NCBI GenBank assembly: GCA_030533445.1 | Contig: CM060076.1 | Location: 12,130,501-12,194,500 of the forward strand | Direction of reading: 5' to 3' | DNA from: Cyprinodon diabolis | Taxonomy: Eukaryota; Chordata; Actinopteri; Cyprinodontiformes; Cyprinodontidae | DNA length: 64,000 nucleotides | Shown here: positions 1 through 10,647 of the stretch, piece after piece | How the letters are laid out: every line of letters starts with the position of its first letter | Numbering within the stretch: the first letter of the stretch is position 1 | The notes under the pieces: generated by a model | Database searches by the model: none | Told to the model about the DNA's origin: nothing | Seen by the model: only the letters and a program-made list of their open reading frames with translations | Program-made: the position numbers and the translations under genes

Positions 1-224
1 TGATTGTGACCGGCGCTAACTGTGGGATAGGGATGGCGTTGGCTGGGGAGCTGCTGAAGCTCCGCGCCCGGGTCATCATGGCCTGCCGGGACCTGAGGAG
101 CGCCGAGGAGGCGGCTCAGGACCTGAAGAGACGCGCGGGGCCAGAGCAGGGGGAGGTGGTCATTAAGCATCTAGATCTTGCTTCTCTTCGATCTGTCCGG
201 ACATTTTGTGAAGAAATTAACAAG
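1..224 (+). CDS. rdh14: rdh14 exon 1, 3' portion
   Basis: Coding from base 3 (Ile-Val-Thr-Gly) to 224 (Asn-Lys), followed by donor GTGACA at 225. It carries the first beta strand, the TGxxxGxG dinucleotide loop and the CRD and DLASLRSVR segments of the Rossmann fold. The part before base 1 is outside the window. Confidence 0.93.
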
Positions 225-2858
225 GTGACAAGATAGATGGAAAGATGTTGGTTTGTTTAACAGCTGGGTTCCAGCACAGTCCACCTATTGTTGCGTTTTT
301 TTTTCGTTGTTTAGGGTGGACTGTCCATGGTGCTGAACCAAAGGTTCAGCTAATTTATTAGCAAAAATACTTATTTTTATTTTTTAGATTAAACAACAAA
401 TGAGCTCATTCTTGATTAAAGTGTATATAGAAAATTGTTGGAAATGTTGATTATTAAGTAAAGATACTTAAAACAATCTGAACTTTTTATAATTGATAAA
501 TTCCCTCACAAATCAACATTGACAGATCAGAGTGATACATCAACGATGCTCTAATTTCTTCCTGATAAATCATTTCAGGTTATTATTACATGGGTAAAAA
601 CATCGACTGTGTTTATGCCAGTTTAAAGTACATATTTTGCATGTTGTTATCCTGCCTTGGTAAGTAAAACATTATATAATTAAATATAATTTTAAAATGT
701 TTTAACCCAATGGGTATCTTTAGATTTTTCTGCAGCAGCTCTTTTTGTAATTTCTCCCTTAAGAAAAAAGAAAGTTTACATTTCATAAAAAAAAAAAAAA
801 AAAAATCACCCAGATATTCACACCCTGGCTCCACGCCAATAACATGCCACCTGTTCACATGGAGCTGCATAGAACTGCATTGGATATCCAGTAGATTGGA
901 GGATATTGTGTGGTGTATGGTGGTGGTCCCTGTTTTACACTGTGAGAGCAACTCCTTGTTGTAATCAGTGATAGAGATTTTATGGGATTCCATTGCTGTC
1001 ATGTCAGGCAGCAGCTGCTATTTTAGGGGAGTGTTCTTGCCATGTGATGATTCTAATGTATTTCACATTAGATAGTATTTTTCAGTAGAACTGAGTTTTG
1101 TGCCATATTCATGCAGTTAAACTCATTCTTTAACACATTACAGCATAGGTGTTACAATAAAAAAATATATATATCCTGTGGGTTTTTTACTTCAAACTAG
1201 TCAGAAAAATGCAGAGAACTGCTTTGTGAAATAGCGGTTCAAACTCTTAAAGTGCTGTTTAATTGACATCTGTATTGTACCACTGTCAAAATTAACCTAA
1301 AATGTATTTATAAATCTTGAAGTTTGGTATCAATGTATCTGGTACCTTTCCTGTACAGTTCTGTGGGGAAAATAATGGTATCGTCATAGATTTTCTAGAT
1401 TTTATTAAATACATTTCAATATCAGGTAAAGGTAACCTGAAAAATAACTTAAGGCAGTTTTCAATTACAGATTTAATTACTTACAGGGGAATAAATGTCC
1501 CCGAACCAATAAAAGATTATTTTGAAAAAGTAACTGCCCCATGCCCCAACTAGTAACTAGTTTTGACACTCTATCACAAAGCAGATGTAGTGAAGGTGGG
1601 CTTCCCTAACTACTGCATCTGAAATTGATTTAAGTCCAAAGTATGACTAGACCAATCCTAAGCTTTTTTTTTTTAAGCCAGCTTGGTTTGCTTGTGTACA
1701 AACCCTAATTTTACAAACAAAATAGCTGTTTGTGTGTCTAATGTTCTTAGTCTGAAATTGTGTGTTAATTATAAACCAGAACTTAATTTAATGTTTTATA
1801 AATTGACCCAATGGATTAGGGGGTCCTACAGAGATTTTGGCAAACCTCTGACAGTCCTTGCTCTCTTTTTGGTCAGCAGTGGTTTTAACTTGCTATCTTA
1901 AAATGCTGCAGTGTTTGCTAAAAAAAAAATGTTTTCTCCTTACTTCTTTGACATCACTTAATAAACAGCATCATATTTTCTATATACTAAGCTTATTTGA
2001 TATATTAAATACAGACTTTTTGTTTTCATACAGGGAATTATGATTAAACTGCTAAATGGATGACAGTTACCTCTTATAACCAATAGATTCAATGTCGTCC
2101 ATAGCAGGAGAAGTGTTGTATTTTAGATGTTTTAAGTGTAAGCAGATACAAATATACTATTTACTCTGAGTCATAAAATGTATAAAATTCTGAAATGTGA
2201 AATGTTTTGAAAATATCTTGCAATTTTTTTTTTTTGTCAGGAGGAACAGAAGATTGATGTGCTGGTTAACAATGCCGGGGTCTTTCAATGTCCTTACTCA
2301 AAGACAGAAGATGGTTTTGAGATGCAGCTAGGAGTGAATCATTTGGGGCATTTCCTCCTCACCCACCTGCTGCTTGATCTCCTGAAGGCTTCATCTCCTA
2401 GCCGCATTGTTGTTGTTTCCTCCAAACTCTACAAGTATGGCAAAATCAACTTTGATGACTTGAACAGCGAAAGCAACTACAACAAAGCCGCCTGCTACAG
2501 TCAGAGCAAGTTGGCCAACCTGCTGTTCACACTGGAGTTGGCTCATCAGCTGGAGGGCACGGAGGTGACGGTCAATGCCCTCACCCCGGGCATGGTGAGA
2601 ACCAGATTGGGCCGCCACATCCAAATCCCCCTGCTGGCTAAGCCGCTGTTCCACCTCGGCTCATGGTTCTTCTTAAAGAGCCCGCTGGAGGGAGCCCAGA
2701 CACCTCTCTATCTAGCCTGTAGCCCAGAGGTAAAAGGCGTGTCTGGGAAGTGCTTTGCAAACTGCGAGGAGGAGGAGCTGATGGCCAAAGCTACAGACCG
2801 ACAGGCAGCCAAGAAACTGTGGGACATAAGTAGGAGGATGGTTGGACTCACAGAGTGA
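1..2858 (+). CDS. rdh14: Retinol dehydrogenase 14 (SDR family), 3' part, two exons
   Basis: NAD(P)(H)-dependent short-chain dehydrogenase of the RDH11-14 group, which interconverts retinal and retinol in intracellular membranes (family knowledge). Exon 1 (frame from base 3 to 224) and exon 2 (2241-2858) join in phase 0 to give 279 residues; the start codon and roughly the first 50 residues lie left of the window. Visible motifs (numbered in this partial protein): cofactor loop TGANCGIG at 3-10, NNAG at 84-87, catalytic Ser near 134, and YSQSK with Tyr160 and Lys164. The segments [38 protein letters not shown] and KKLWDIS match human RDH14 rather than RDH11 or RDH12. The two-exon structure also fits RDH14. 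The usual HPG after the active site reads TPG here. All catalytic residues are present, so it looks functional. Which fish paralogue (a or b) cannot be told. Confidence 0.95.
225..2240 (+). other. rdh14: rdh14 intron
   Basis: Phase-0 intron with donor GTGACA and an acceptor preceded by a T-run ending GTCAG at 2240. AT-rich, with a long A-run near 788-805. I recognise no exon or transposon in it. The short ORFs at 613-1002, 1317-1553 and 1683-2043 show no family similarity and read like chance frames. Confidence 0.85.
2241..2858 (+). CDS. rdh14: rdh14 exon 2 (last exon)
   Basis: Starts directly after the acceptor AG with [13 protein letters not shown] and runs in frame to TGA at 2856-2858 (205 residues). 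It contains the catalytic Ser, the Tyr-x-x-x-Lys pair, the substrate-side helices and the conserved C-terminal WDIS..MVGL segment at which human RDH14 also ends. Confidence 0.95.
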   Translation, partial: EEQKIDVLVNNAGVFQCPYSKTEDGFEMQLGVNHLGHFLLTHLLLDLLKASSPSRIVVVSSKLYKYGKINFDDLNSESNYNKAACYSQSKLANLLFTLELAHQLEGTEVTVNALTPGMVRTRLGRHIQIPLLAKPLFHLGSWFFLKSPLEGAQTPLYLACSPEVKGVSGKCFANCEEEELMAKATDRQAAKKLWDISRRMVGLTE

Positions 2859-3505
2859 CCATAGGGCCAGTTCTATGGACGGGATTGATGAGGAATTAAG
2901 TGTTCTTGGATTCTTTGTTAATCTATTTCTGCCTGCAACCATCATTGTACAAAAGATGTGTTGAAAAAAAATCCACTTTCCTCCCTGGGGATGAAAAATT
3001 GAATGATATGACACGTTGTTCCTCTGAAATGTGATAATTAGGAGTCTGTGGGCTACATTGCAGAACTGATTAGAGCTTATAAGGATTTCAATAACAGCAT
3101 GTGCCTGTTTTCAAGGGGGGTTTAAATAGAGAAGCATTGCCATTATATTTTCACCCAGGTGGTTAAAGCTCCATCATTTCATTTATTTGTTCTCATGTTT
3201 ACCATTTAACAAACACTTGGTAACATATTTCATTTAAACAATACTAATGTGATAAGTGTACACATTATAAATTCTGGTTTTACACATGCTGTGGAAAATC
3301 CAAATTTGGTGCCTTGCCAAACCCTTGGATCCTTTTTTTCACCATAAACTAAAATATCGATGGAAAGTATGCAACTGAAAAAGTAATGCATAACCTGAAG
3401 TTTAAAGATACTATACATGTATTTAAACAAAAAAAATTCTGAATAAAATCAAAGTATGATGGGAATGTGTATTCAATCTCCTCTACTCGGATATGAATAA
3501 ATGAA
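2859..3505 (+). terminator. rdh14: rdh14 3' UTR with poly(A) signals
   Basis: Non-coding sequence after the rdh14 stop. AATAAA hexamers occur at 3442-3447 and 3496-3501. Either could end the transcript; the exact cleavage site cannot be seen. Confidence 0.6.
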
Positions 3506-3613
3506 AGAAAAAACTGCTCTTAGAAATAAGCTAAGAGGTGTATGGTTTATTGTCAGTATTAATACCTCCTGTAAAAGCCAAGGTGGTTCGTGAACATTAA
3601 TTAATAACTAGCT

Positions 3614-4032
3614 TCCTGAAGACCAGGAAAGACAGCGGACAGATCAGACATGGGTTAGGGAAGAAGTTGAAAATACTACCTCAAGCTTGAGCCACCTCAA
3701 TGTGCCACTTTTAAATCCATTAATCGAAGCTGGAAAGAGTATACCACATGTGGGAATCTGCCAAGGACTGATCATCCACCTAAACTGACAGAGCACCATT
3801 CAGTGAAACAGCCAGAAGGCTCTAATAATTCTGAAGGAGCTGTGGAAATCCGAAGCTTAGGCAAATTTGCCAACAGGACAACTGCATTCAGCAGATCAGG
3901 ACGATATGGCAGAGCAGAGAGAAGAAAGTCCGATTGGAATTTTTCCACATTCTATGTCCACTTAAATTATCTACTCAATTTTCAGATTTTGTTTGTAATA
4001 AAAATGCATTATGTGATTTGGTGGTCTAATTA
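3614..4032 (+). mobile_element. Tc1-like DNA transposon remnant, internally deleted
   Basis: The left part resembles the N-terminal, DNA-binding half of a fish Tc1-type transposase gene. It includes motifs read as 'TCCATTAATCGAAGCTGGAA' and 'CATCCACCTAAACTGACAG', and a frame ending NRTTAFSRSGRYGRAERRK, compared with the family's HRTTISRALHKSGLYGRVARRK. It then jumps to sequence like the 3' non-coding end of the same family (about 3955-4032), so the catalytic DDE part is missing. Many frame breaks; inactive. Confidence 0.75.
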
Positions 4033-4129
4033 AACAGTTCAAATTAAATAGATTAAACCATGTTATAGTTTGACAGAATAAACATGTAAGATATATAAAA
4101 ACCTTAATGTAAGGATTTTTAGAATCATT
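4033..4129. other. AT-rich spacer
   Basis: Short spacer between the Tc1-like remnant and the LINE. Nothing recognised. Confidence 0.5.
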
Positions 4130-5075
4130 ATACAGCATGTGCCCCATTTGGGGGGATTGTTCCTTATGTTCCTAACAGAGCACTTCGCTCTCAATCTGCA
4201 GGTGGTTCCTAGAATTTCTAAAAATAGAATGGGAGGCAGATCTTTTAGTTATCAGGCTCCTCTCCTGTGGAACCAACTACGAGTTTTAGTCCGTGAGGCA
4301 GACACCCTGTCTACTTTTAAGACTAGGCTTAAAACTTTCCTTTTTGATAAAGCTTATAGTTAGGGTGGCTCAGGTTATCCTGAGCTATCTCAATAGTTAT
4401 GCTGCTATAGGCTTAGACTTCTGGAGGACATAGGGACCCCCATTTCATCATTCTGCTTCATTCTCTCTCTGTTCTCCTATTCTGCAGAATCTGTTAGTTC
4501 AATCTCTAACGTTCTGCTCTCTCTGCTTTTCCTCAGAGTAGCTTTGCTTCGTCTTTTCCTGATTGGCTGTGACTCCATCCTGGAAAGAAACATCAGCTGT
4601 GCTGCTTCCATCAACACCCTTGTTTATAGATGCTGGAGATTGGCCTGTTTTCCAGTGTGGTCCTGTTTCTCTGACCGTGACTGAGTGGATGTGCTCTCTT
4701 CGTCCTCTGCCATGGGAGCTGCCTTGGAGCTCTTCTGCCTGGCTGTGTGTTTCCTGGACGGGGCCGCCTTTTACAGCTGCTTTTTGTGTCTCTGCTTCTG
4801 TCTCCTTGAACCCCAGTCGGCCTCGGCAGATGGCCGCTCACACTGAGCCTGGTTCTGCTGGAGGTTTCTTCCTGTTAAAAGGGAGTTTTTCCTCTCCACT
4901 GTCGCTACAAGCATGCTTAGTGTGAGGGATTGTATTTGAGTCAATGCAATCAACTGGTTTTCCTTAGATAGAAAACTTTGTATCAATTTGACTGTATGAT
5001 CTGGTTGAACTGTAAAGTGCCTTGAGATGACATGTGTTGTGAATTTGGCGCTATATAAATAAACTGAATTGAATT
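4130..5075 (+). mobile_element. L2-like LINE, 5'-truncated 3' end
   Basis: An open frame at 4139-4363 encodes the C-terminal tail of a fish L2-type reverse transcriptase (core RSFSYQAPLLWNQL, then TLSTFKTRLKTFLFDKAYS and stop). The family's 3' UTR follows: a conserved block with CTGTTAAAAGGGAG and CTTTGTATCAATTTGACTG, then 'GGCGCTATATAAATAAA' and a short tail of GAATT units. Such copies arise by target-primed reverse transcription and are usually 5'-truncated. No endonuclease or reverse transcriptase core remains, so it cannot move by itself. Confidence 0.88.
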
Positions 5076-6239
5076 ATTTATTTAATACATTTATAAATAT
5101 ACCATTTAATTATGAAATGCACAATTGAATAATCAGTGCCCCATTCTATAATTAAAATACCCCCTAGGAATGATGACAATAATAAATATATTCCCTTTCC
5201 TGAACAGACTTCCTGTGTGTAGAATGTTTGTGATGCTGGGGTTTGTTTCCTGAAGCAGGTTTAACAAATTCAGATTCAAATCTGCAACTCTAAATTGATC
5301 TAGACAAAGTCAGGAACTCTGACACAACAGCTGCTATCAATTACATCAATCAATTTTAATTAGGTCCACTCAGAGTTAAGCACGTGTGCAACAAGTATGA
5401 AAAGCCATTATCACTGGAGCATCGATTTGACAAGTCACCATGACAACAGGAAACAGGAAGTGGATATTTCACCCCACTTGAATTAGAGATTTTAATGCAG
5501 AATAAAAAATAAATAGATAAATAAGTAAGGAGAATAGGTTCAAAAGACAGCTACAACTACAAAGGAGTGGAAAATGGTGAAGAAGATTGTTGCTCCAGAT
5601 AATGGGTAGGTTTATATGAAATGGATTATGGCAGGCCGCTTTTGCACTTATTTGTTTGAAATGGTCATTTAGACAAAGACATTTTTTTTCAGATATCAGG
5701 AAGGTATTTATGATATCTGAAATACATTTCTTCCTAGTTAGAATATTACCAATAATATTAGGAATAAGGAGATCTGAATTTACATTTATAGAGATCCAGA
5801 ATGTTTATTTTAGAGATTTGTGTCATTTTGTTTGAAACAGACATTTAAACTAAGAACTTTTTTTTTTTTTTTTAGATATCAGGAATACGTATTCTGTAAA
5901 ACTAGTACATATCAAAATGGCTTACCACAGTTGTTGTTACCGTGAAAATATTACGGGATTATTTCTTGAATGTTAGTTGATCAATGGATCTATTTTGGTG
6001 AAATCTTCTGGCTGTAGGTGAGGATGAAGAATAAAAATGTTGTTCTAATATATAGAACCTGTGGTTCCTCCCATGCGTCCTTCGTCATGATGATTCAGTC
6101 TTCTTTTACACAGTAAAGTGGCTGCTTGCAGACAAATGGTCGTTATAAGCAGCTTTCAGTCCCATAGAATGGCTACAGATTGTGCCAGTAGGCTCATTAG
6201 GTTGTTATTATCAATTGAATCCTAATCCTAACCCTAAAG
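5076..6239. repeat. Intergenic AT-rich DNA with a diverged direct repeat
   Basis: No gene seen. Two related blocks, about 5648-5708 and 5826-5890, share TTGTTTGAAA, CATTTA.AC.AAGA, a T-run and AGATATCAGGAA. This suggests a local duplication or two copies of an unnamed repeat. Confidence 0.45.
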
Positions 6240-6452
6240 CAGGGGTGTCAAACTGGTGCCAGAAAGGGCAGTGTGGCTGCAGGTTTTCTTTCCAACCAAG
6301 CGATAGCACACCAGACTCCATTCATATCATCAAGTCATCATGTTAAGACTAGACTAACTTGATGAGGTGACTGGAGTCTGGTGTGCTGTTGCTTGGTTGG
6401 AAAGAAAACCTGCAGCCACACGGCCCTTTCTGGAGCCAGTTTGACATCCCTG
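6240..6452. mobile_element. hAT-type MITE with 8-bp target duplication
   Basis: A 213-bp near-perfect foldback. The left end CAGGGGTGTCAAACTGG and the right end CCAGTTTGACATCCCTG are inverted repeats with one mismatch, and inverted complementarity continues inward (GCAGGTTTTCTTTCCAACCA and its complement). The flanks are identical 8-mers, CCCTAAAG at 6232-6239 and 6453-6460, the duplication size typical of hAT transposase. No coding capacity, so it was mobilised in trans. Confidence 0.9.
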
Positions 6453-6460
6453 CCCTAAAG

Positions 6461-7559
6461 TAATTCATGTCCCCCCAATTAATGAATCTATTTACGTGTA
6501 ACCTGAAAATAATTTCAGTATTTCTTCATGTACTGTAAATATAACCAAATAAAAATAAGAGGATCTGCATCTCGCTCATATTAGAGAAACCAAAAACAAG
6601 CAGAGACAGAGGACACTAAGTTTATTAAATAAAACCTGCTCCAAGTTAGCTCTGGGGAGAATGTTACTGCGGTGACTGAAATATAGGTTGAGGAAACTGT
6701 TTGTGAATTGAAAAAGCCATATTTCCCCTGTTTTAAGGTTTAGACAACATGAAATGGACCCCTGATGACTGTGCTTCCGCGGCATTCTGGCGCCCCCTCG
6801 TGGATAGATTTCAACCTTATTCGTAAATAACTTTTTACCTCTGCAGTGCCACCTGAGAGGAAATTCATCAGCAAACAAAAACAGAAGCGATTTAATTTCC
6901 AAGGCTGTTAACTTAATGGGTTCTTCTTACCCAAACGAAATAAGCACATCCTGCTCTGTCACACTATTCCTTTTGATACTATTTACCTCTTAAAATAAAT
7001 AAAATTCACATTATTAAATGTAACTGTCAGGACAATTCTTTTGGCTGGAACTAACCACCTTCAATATTGATATCATAGTATATTTATTTATTTTTTTACA
7101 GCAATACCCTACCTTACAGAACAACGGTTGCTGCTTGGCAATAAAGAAAAATAGCATCAACCTTTTAAAATTTAAATCACATATGCATGTAAAAACATCT
7201 TAAGCATATGAAAGGCTTAATATAGCTAATAAAAAAACATGGATTTATACTTTTTTGTTAGTAAGAAAAATTGACAAATGACAAAAATGTTTACAGCTTT
7301 TAAAAGCTGTATTTTGAAATGTGATTTTCTGTTTCAAATAGCTTCTGTTTAGTAACACTTGCAATGCTAGTTTTGCTGATAACGCTGTAAAACTGATGGT
7401 CCTTTTTTACTTTTTTCCTTTGTTTGCTCATTAAAAGCACATTTTACTTGGGTTTTATGTGATCAAAATGAAGTGTATAAACATAAAGCAGGACAACAGA
7501 CCGCAGTTGTTCTTAAAAAGTCTGGTGTCTTCTTGTATTTCTCTTTTTTTAACTCTAAT
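6461..7559. other. Intergenic DNA, nothing recognised
   Basis: AT-rich sequence between the hAT MITE and the next Tc1-like remnant. The frame at 6576-6902 on the minus strand has no recognisable similarity. No RNA gene or further repeat is identified. Confidence 0.5.
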
Positions 7560-8082
7560 TTGTTTGTGATGCTTGTGGCAGCATTGTGCTCTTAGGAGGC
7601 TTTCCCTCTGCAGACACAGAAAAGCTGGTCAGATGGTAAGATGGATGGAGTTAATTCAGGACAATGCGGGAAATTTTTTTGTTGTTGTTGCGAAGAATAT
7701 TTTTGTTTGCATTTCAATTTCCAGGAGGAACACTAAACAAACATCTATAATGAAGTAAGTTTACAGAACCACAAAAGGCAAAGTTTCCCGTCTCTGTGGG
7801 AGCAAAGCTGATGGAGGCATAATCCAAACCACTTGCAGCCATAATGGGAAGAAAAATGTGCCTTTTAAAAGCACTGACTAATCTTCTAGTCTAATAATCA
7901 CAATTGCTCTGAATTCTTAAATTGTATTTCATACAAGAAATTGAACCCTTTTCTTCTGCATTGCATTTTGCACAACTTTTTGTTGGACTATTACAAAATT
8001 CTCACACAAATACATTGCTATAGGTGGTTTCTATAAATTAAAATATAAAGGGGTATCAAAACATTTGCAAGACACTGTGCTC
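7560..8082 (+). mobile_element. Tc1-like DNA transposon remnant (3' half)
   Basis: Contains AAGCTGGTCAGATGGTAAGA and GATGGATGGAGTTAATTCA, which track the fish Tc1 transposase gene. Sequence like its C-terminal end (CACTTGCAGCCATAAT) and the right terminal region ending GGGGTATCAAAACATTTGCA AGACACTGT follow. Frames are broken throughout; only the end of the family is represented. Confidence 0.65.
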
Positions 8083-8420
8083 TTGATATAAATATAAACA
8101 ATCACACTTTTTGTTCCATCTCTGGGACTTCTCTGACAAATAATTCTTCTCCTATTGTCGGGTTTGCTGATCATGGCAAAAATCATTCCATGCAACTATT
8201 TTTAAATTACTACAATGATAAGCTGAGCCTTATGGTGACTCAGCATAGATACCCTGCGATGCTGCAGGAAGCTGAGTCTGAACGATAAAAGATCCCTCTA
8301 TAAGTTCGGGTGGCTTCATGTTGGATCAGCAGACAAACATTCTTCTTTTAAAAGAAAATGTAAAAAAAAAATAGTATTTTTTAATTCATCCACACCTGGA
8401 GCTTTACTTTTAATCTGTGC

Positions 8421-9246
8421 TTTATTAAGGGAAGAAAACAACAAAATATATCACCATGCATCATTGCCAAAGAAAGATATTTAGGTGGGTGTGGGAATCC
8501 AAATTTGAGGTAGAAAGGGGGCAGGAGAACCTCTCAAGGAGACAACATAATTGCAAAAAAAATGTTATAAATAAATACTGACAGCTAAGACAGATGTTTA
8601 CATCTCAAAACGTTCCATCAATAACAAGAAATCACATTGATCAATACTGCTGAAATCAATTAACAAAAGAGAAATGTCTGTTTGTCATTTAAGGGATTAA
8701 TTCATTATTGATTTCTTCATTAATCACTCCAAGGCCAAGATTGTTTCAGGTGATTAAAAATAATGACTGAAACTAATCTATGTGCAGCTCGTAGAGACTC
8801 ATCTCTGCTTTACACTCAGCTTTCTAACATGGCACTGGCAGTTTCCAACATATATACAGCTTTCAAGAATACCAACAAGAACTGCACTTTTTGAATAAAT
8901 TTATGCCAACTACTTACAAAATATATCACTCAAGTTTTTTTTTTTTTTTTATACATTTGTAACGTAAATAAACACACATTCCTATAAATTTTAAAAGTGT
9001 CATGAACTCCTCTCTGGCTGTTTTCGCCTTAACTTCCCCTAAATATTTGCAGTCTTCTCCCATAAAGCCACTGCTCCTAAACAATCTTCGGTAGATTCAT
9101 ATTCAGAATCTTCGGTAGATCCATCCTTATGCTCCTGGCAGTATTTTCAAACCATTTTCAGTGAAATGGTGGCAGCCACATCACTTGGTGAACCAGTGCT
9201 TTGTGTCTTTTGGCATGGCAAAGTTGAAACTTTATTTGAAAGTCCT
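8421..9246 (-). terminator. begain: begain 3' UTR and candidate poly(A) signals
   Basis: Sequence downstream of the begain stop on the minus strand. AATAAA (TTTATT on the plus strand) is at 9231-9236, only about ten bases after the stop and so unlikely to be the main signal, and again at 8421-8426, giving a 3' UTR of about 0.8 kb. An A/T-rich cluster near 7081-7095 would give a still longer one. A small tandem repeat (AATCTTCGGTAGAT twice) lies near 9082-9126. Confidence 0.45.
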
Positions 9247-10647
9247 TCAGTTCAGAAGAGTCCCATAAAGCTGGGCCTTTGTAAGGCTGTCCTTTCTGGA
9301 AAGTCCCAAAGTGCCAAACTTTTGGTTGTAGGGTGGAGGAGGCGGTGGAGTCGGTGGTGGCTGCTGGCTTACCTGTGCAGGCATGCTGTGCATCTCTGTC
9401 TGATAGTGCTGCAGCTCTGCGGCCATCTCCAAGGACCTCTGGTTGAGAGACTCAGTGGAGCTATTGGGACTGGGGTCAACATACTCTGTGCTCTGACCTC
9501 CAGCTGCAACATTGCCCTCTCTTTCTTTGGAGCTCCCTGAGTGGTAGAGACTGTGCTCCGACCCCTGGCTGTCCTCACTTCGGTACAGGTGGGCTTGGCT
9601 GTGTGCTTGCCGCAGGCCAGGGCTGCATTCGGCAGTAGCTGCGACCCACACAGGGTCCATGGCATCTGCACCATGATGGTAGTAGTCTGCTCCCTCCTGG
9701 AAGCTGCTGTAGAGCGGCCCGAGGCGAATTTTGGCAGGGCGGACAGAAAAGTGCTGCTCTGAGAAGCTATAAGGTGAGGCTCTGCCTGGGCTGCGGTACG
9801 AGTGGGCACTAAGGTCCTCAACACTAAGCTGTCTCCATCGACCAATCAGCTCCTCCTCCTCAGGAGCCAAAGTACTGCCTCGTCGACTGTCTCCATAAGC
9901 AACACTTGGGGAGGAAGAGGGAGGCAGCGGTTCGTAGGGCTCACTGAAACAGGAGGACATGGTACGACTGTAGACCGGAGAGCTGCCATTCTGGTGGTGA
10001 CTCAACTCGGTCTGTTGAAAAGGATGAGCATTCCCAAAACTCCTTGGACTGTCCCTTTCCCAGGACGAGTCACTCTTTCTCTCATAGTCCCCTGCATCTC
10101 GCCATTCCATGTAGAGAGAATGGTGGTGCGGTGAGGAAGCTGCACTGCTTGGTGGGTCATTCCCTTTGTCCTCAGAACCACCTCCACTGAAGCTGGAGTA
10201 GGAGCTAGAGCCTCCAGCCAGCGCGGCAGGGAACTTGGAAAAATGCTCCTGAGAGAAACTAGCTCTCAGTCCTACAGAACCCTCCTCTGGAGTGCTGTCG
10301 GTGGAGTTCTGTGGTCCATACAGGAATGTCCTGTGACCGTGAACATCCATGCTCGGCCTCCTCTCACGCTGGCGGTCATCAGGGCAGTACAGAGCTGTGT
10401 CGCTGCTGTAAAGGTCGGATTTGTAGGCAGCTCTAAGCCCCAGGCGCTCTCCTGGCCCAAGTCTTTCCAGAATAAAAGTATGGTTCTGGGTTTGGGGACT
10501 GGGAGAGCGGGACGCCTGGCTGCTGCTGCAGGCCTCATCTTGCTTTTCAAGCACGTTGGCAATGAGGGAAGTAGAGTCAGGGTAGTCATGGCAGAGAGGA
10601 GAATCTTCCAGATGCATGGTCAGACGCTCCTGGAAATCTGCAGGAAG
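9247..10647 (-). CDS. begain: begain last coding exon
   Basis: Acceptor ATTTCCAG, then CTTCCTGCAGATTTCC (Leu-Pro-Ala-Asp-Phe) and an open frame of 466 codons to the stop at 9247. This acceptor, not the AG ten bases further in, keeps phase 0 and restores LPADFQER, the match to LPSDFQER in mammals. The exon encodes the whole C-terminal half: [15 protein letters not shown], Ser/Pro/His-rich disordered stretches, [15 protein letters not shown] with [10 protein letters not shown] (conserved in BEGAIN), a polyproline run and the terminal YGTLLN. Long overlapping ORFs on the opposite strand are shadows of this GC-rich exon. Confidence 0.95.
   Translation of the reverse strand, partial: LPADFQERLTMHLEDSPLCHDYPDSTSLIANVLEKQDEACSSSQASRSPSPQTQNHTFILERLGPGERLGLRAAYKSDLYSSDTALYCPDDRQRERRPSMDVHGHRTFLYGPQNSTDSTPEEGSVGLRASFSQEHFSKFPAALAGGSSSYSSFSGGGSEDKGNDPPSSAASSPHHHSLYMEWRDAGDYERKSDSSWERDSPRSFGNAHPFQQTELSHHQNGSSPVYSRTMSSCFSEPYEPLPPSSSPSVAYGDSRRGSTLAPEEEELIGRWRQLSVEDLSAHSYRSPGRASPYSFSEQHFSVRPAKIRLGPLYSSFQEGADYYHHGADAMDPVWVAATAECSPGLRQAHSQAHLYRSEDSQGSEHSLYHSGSSKEREGNVAAGGQSTEYVDPSPNSSTESLNQRSLEMAAELQHYQTEMHSMPAQVSQQPPPTPPPPPPYNQKFGTLGLSRKDSLTKAQLYGTLLN

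Noticed and set aside
710..1002. Overlapping ORFs in the rdh14 intron
   Set aside because: Built around an A/T homopolymer run, inside a well-defined intron, no similarity.
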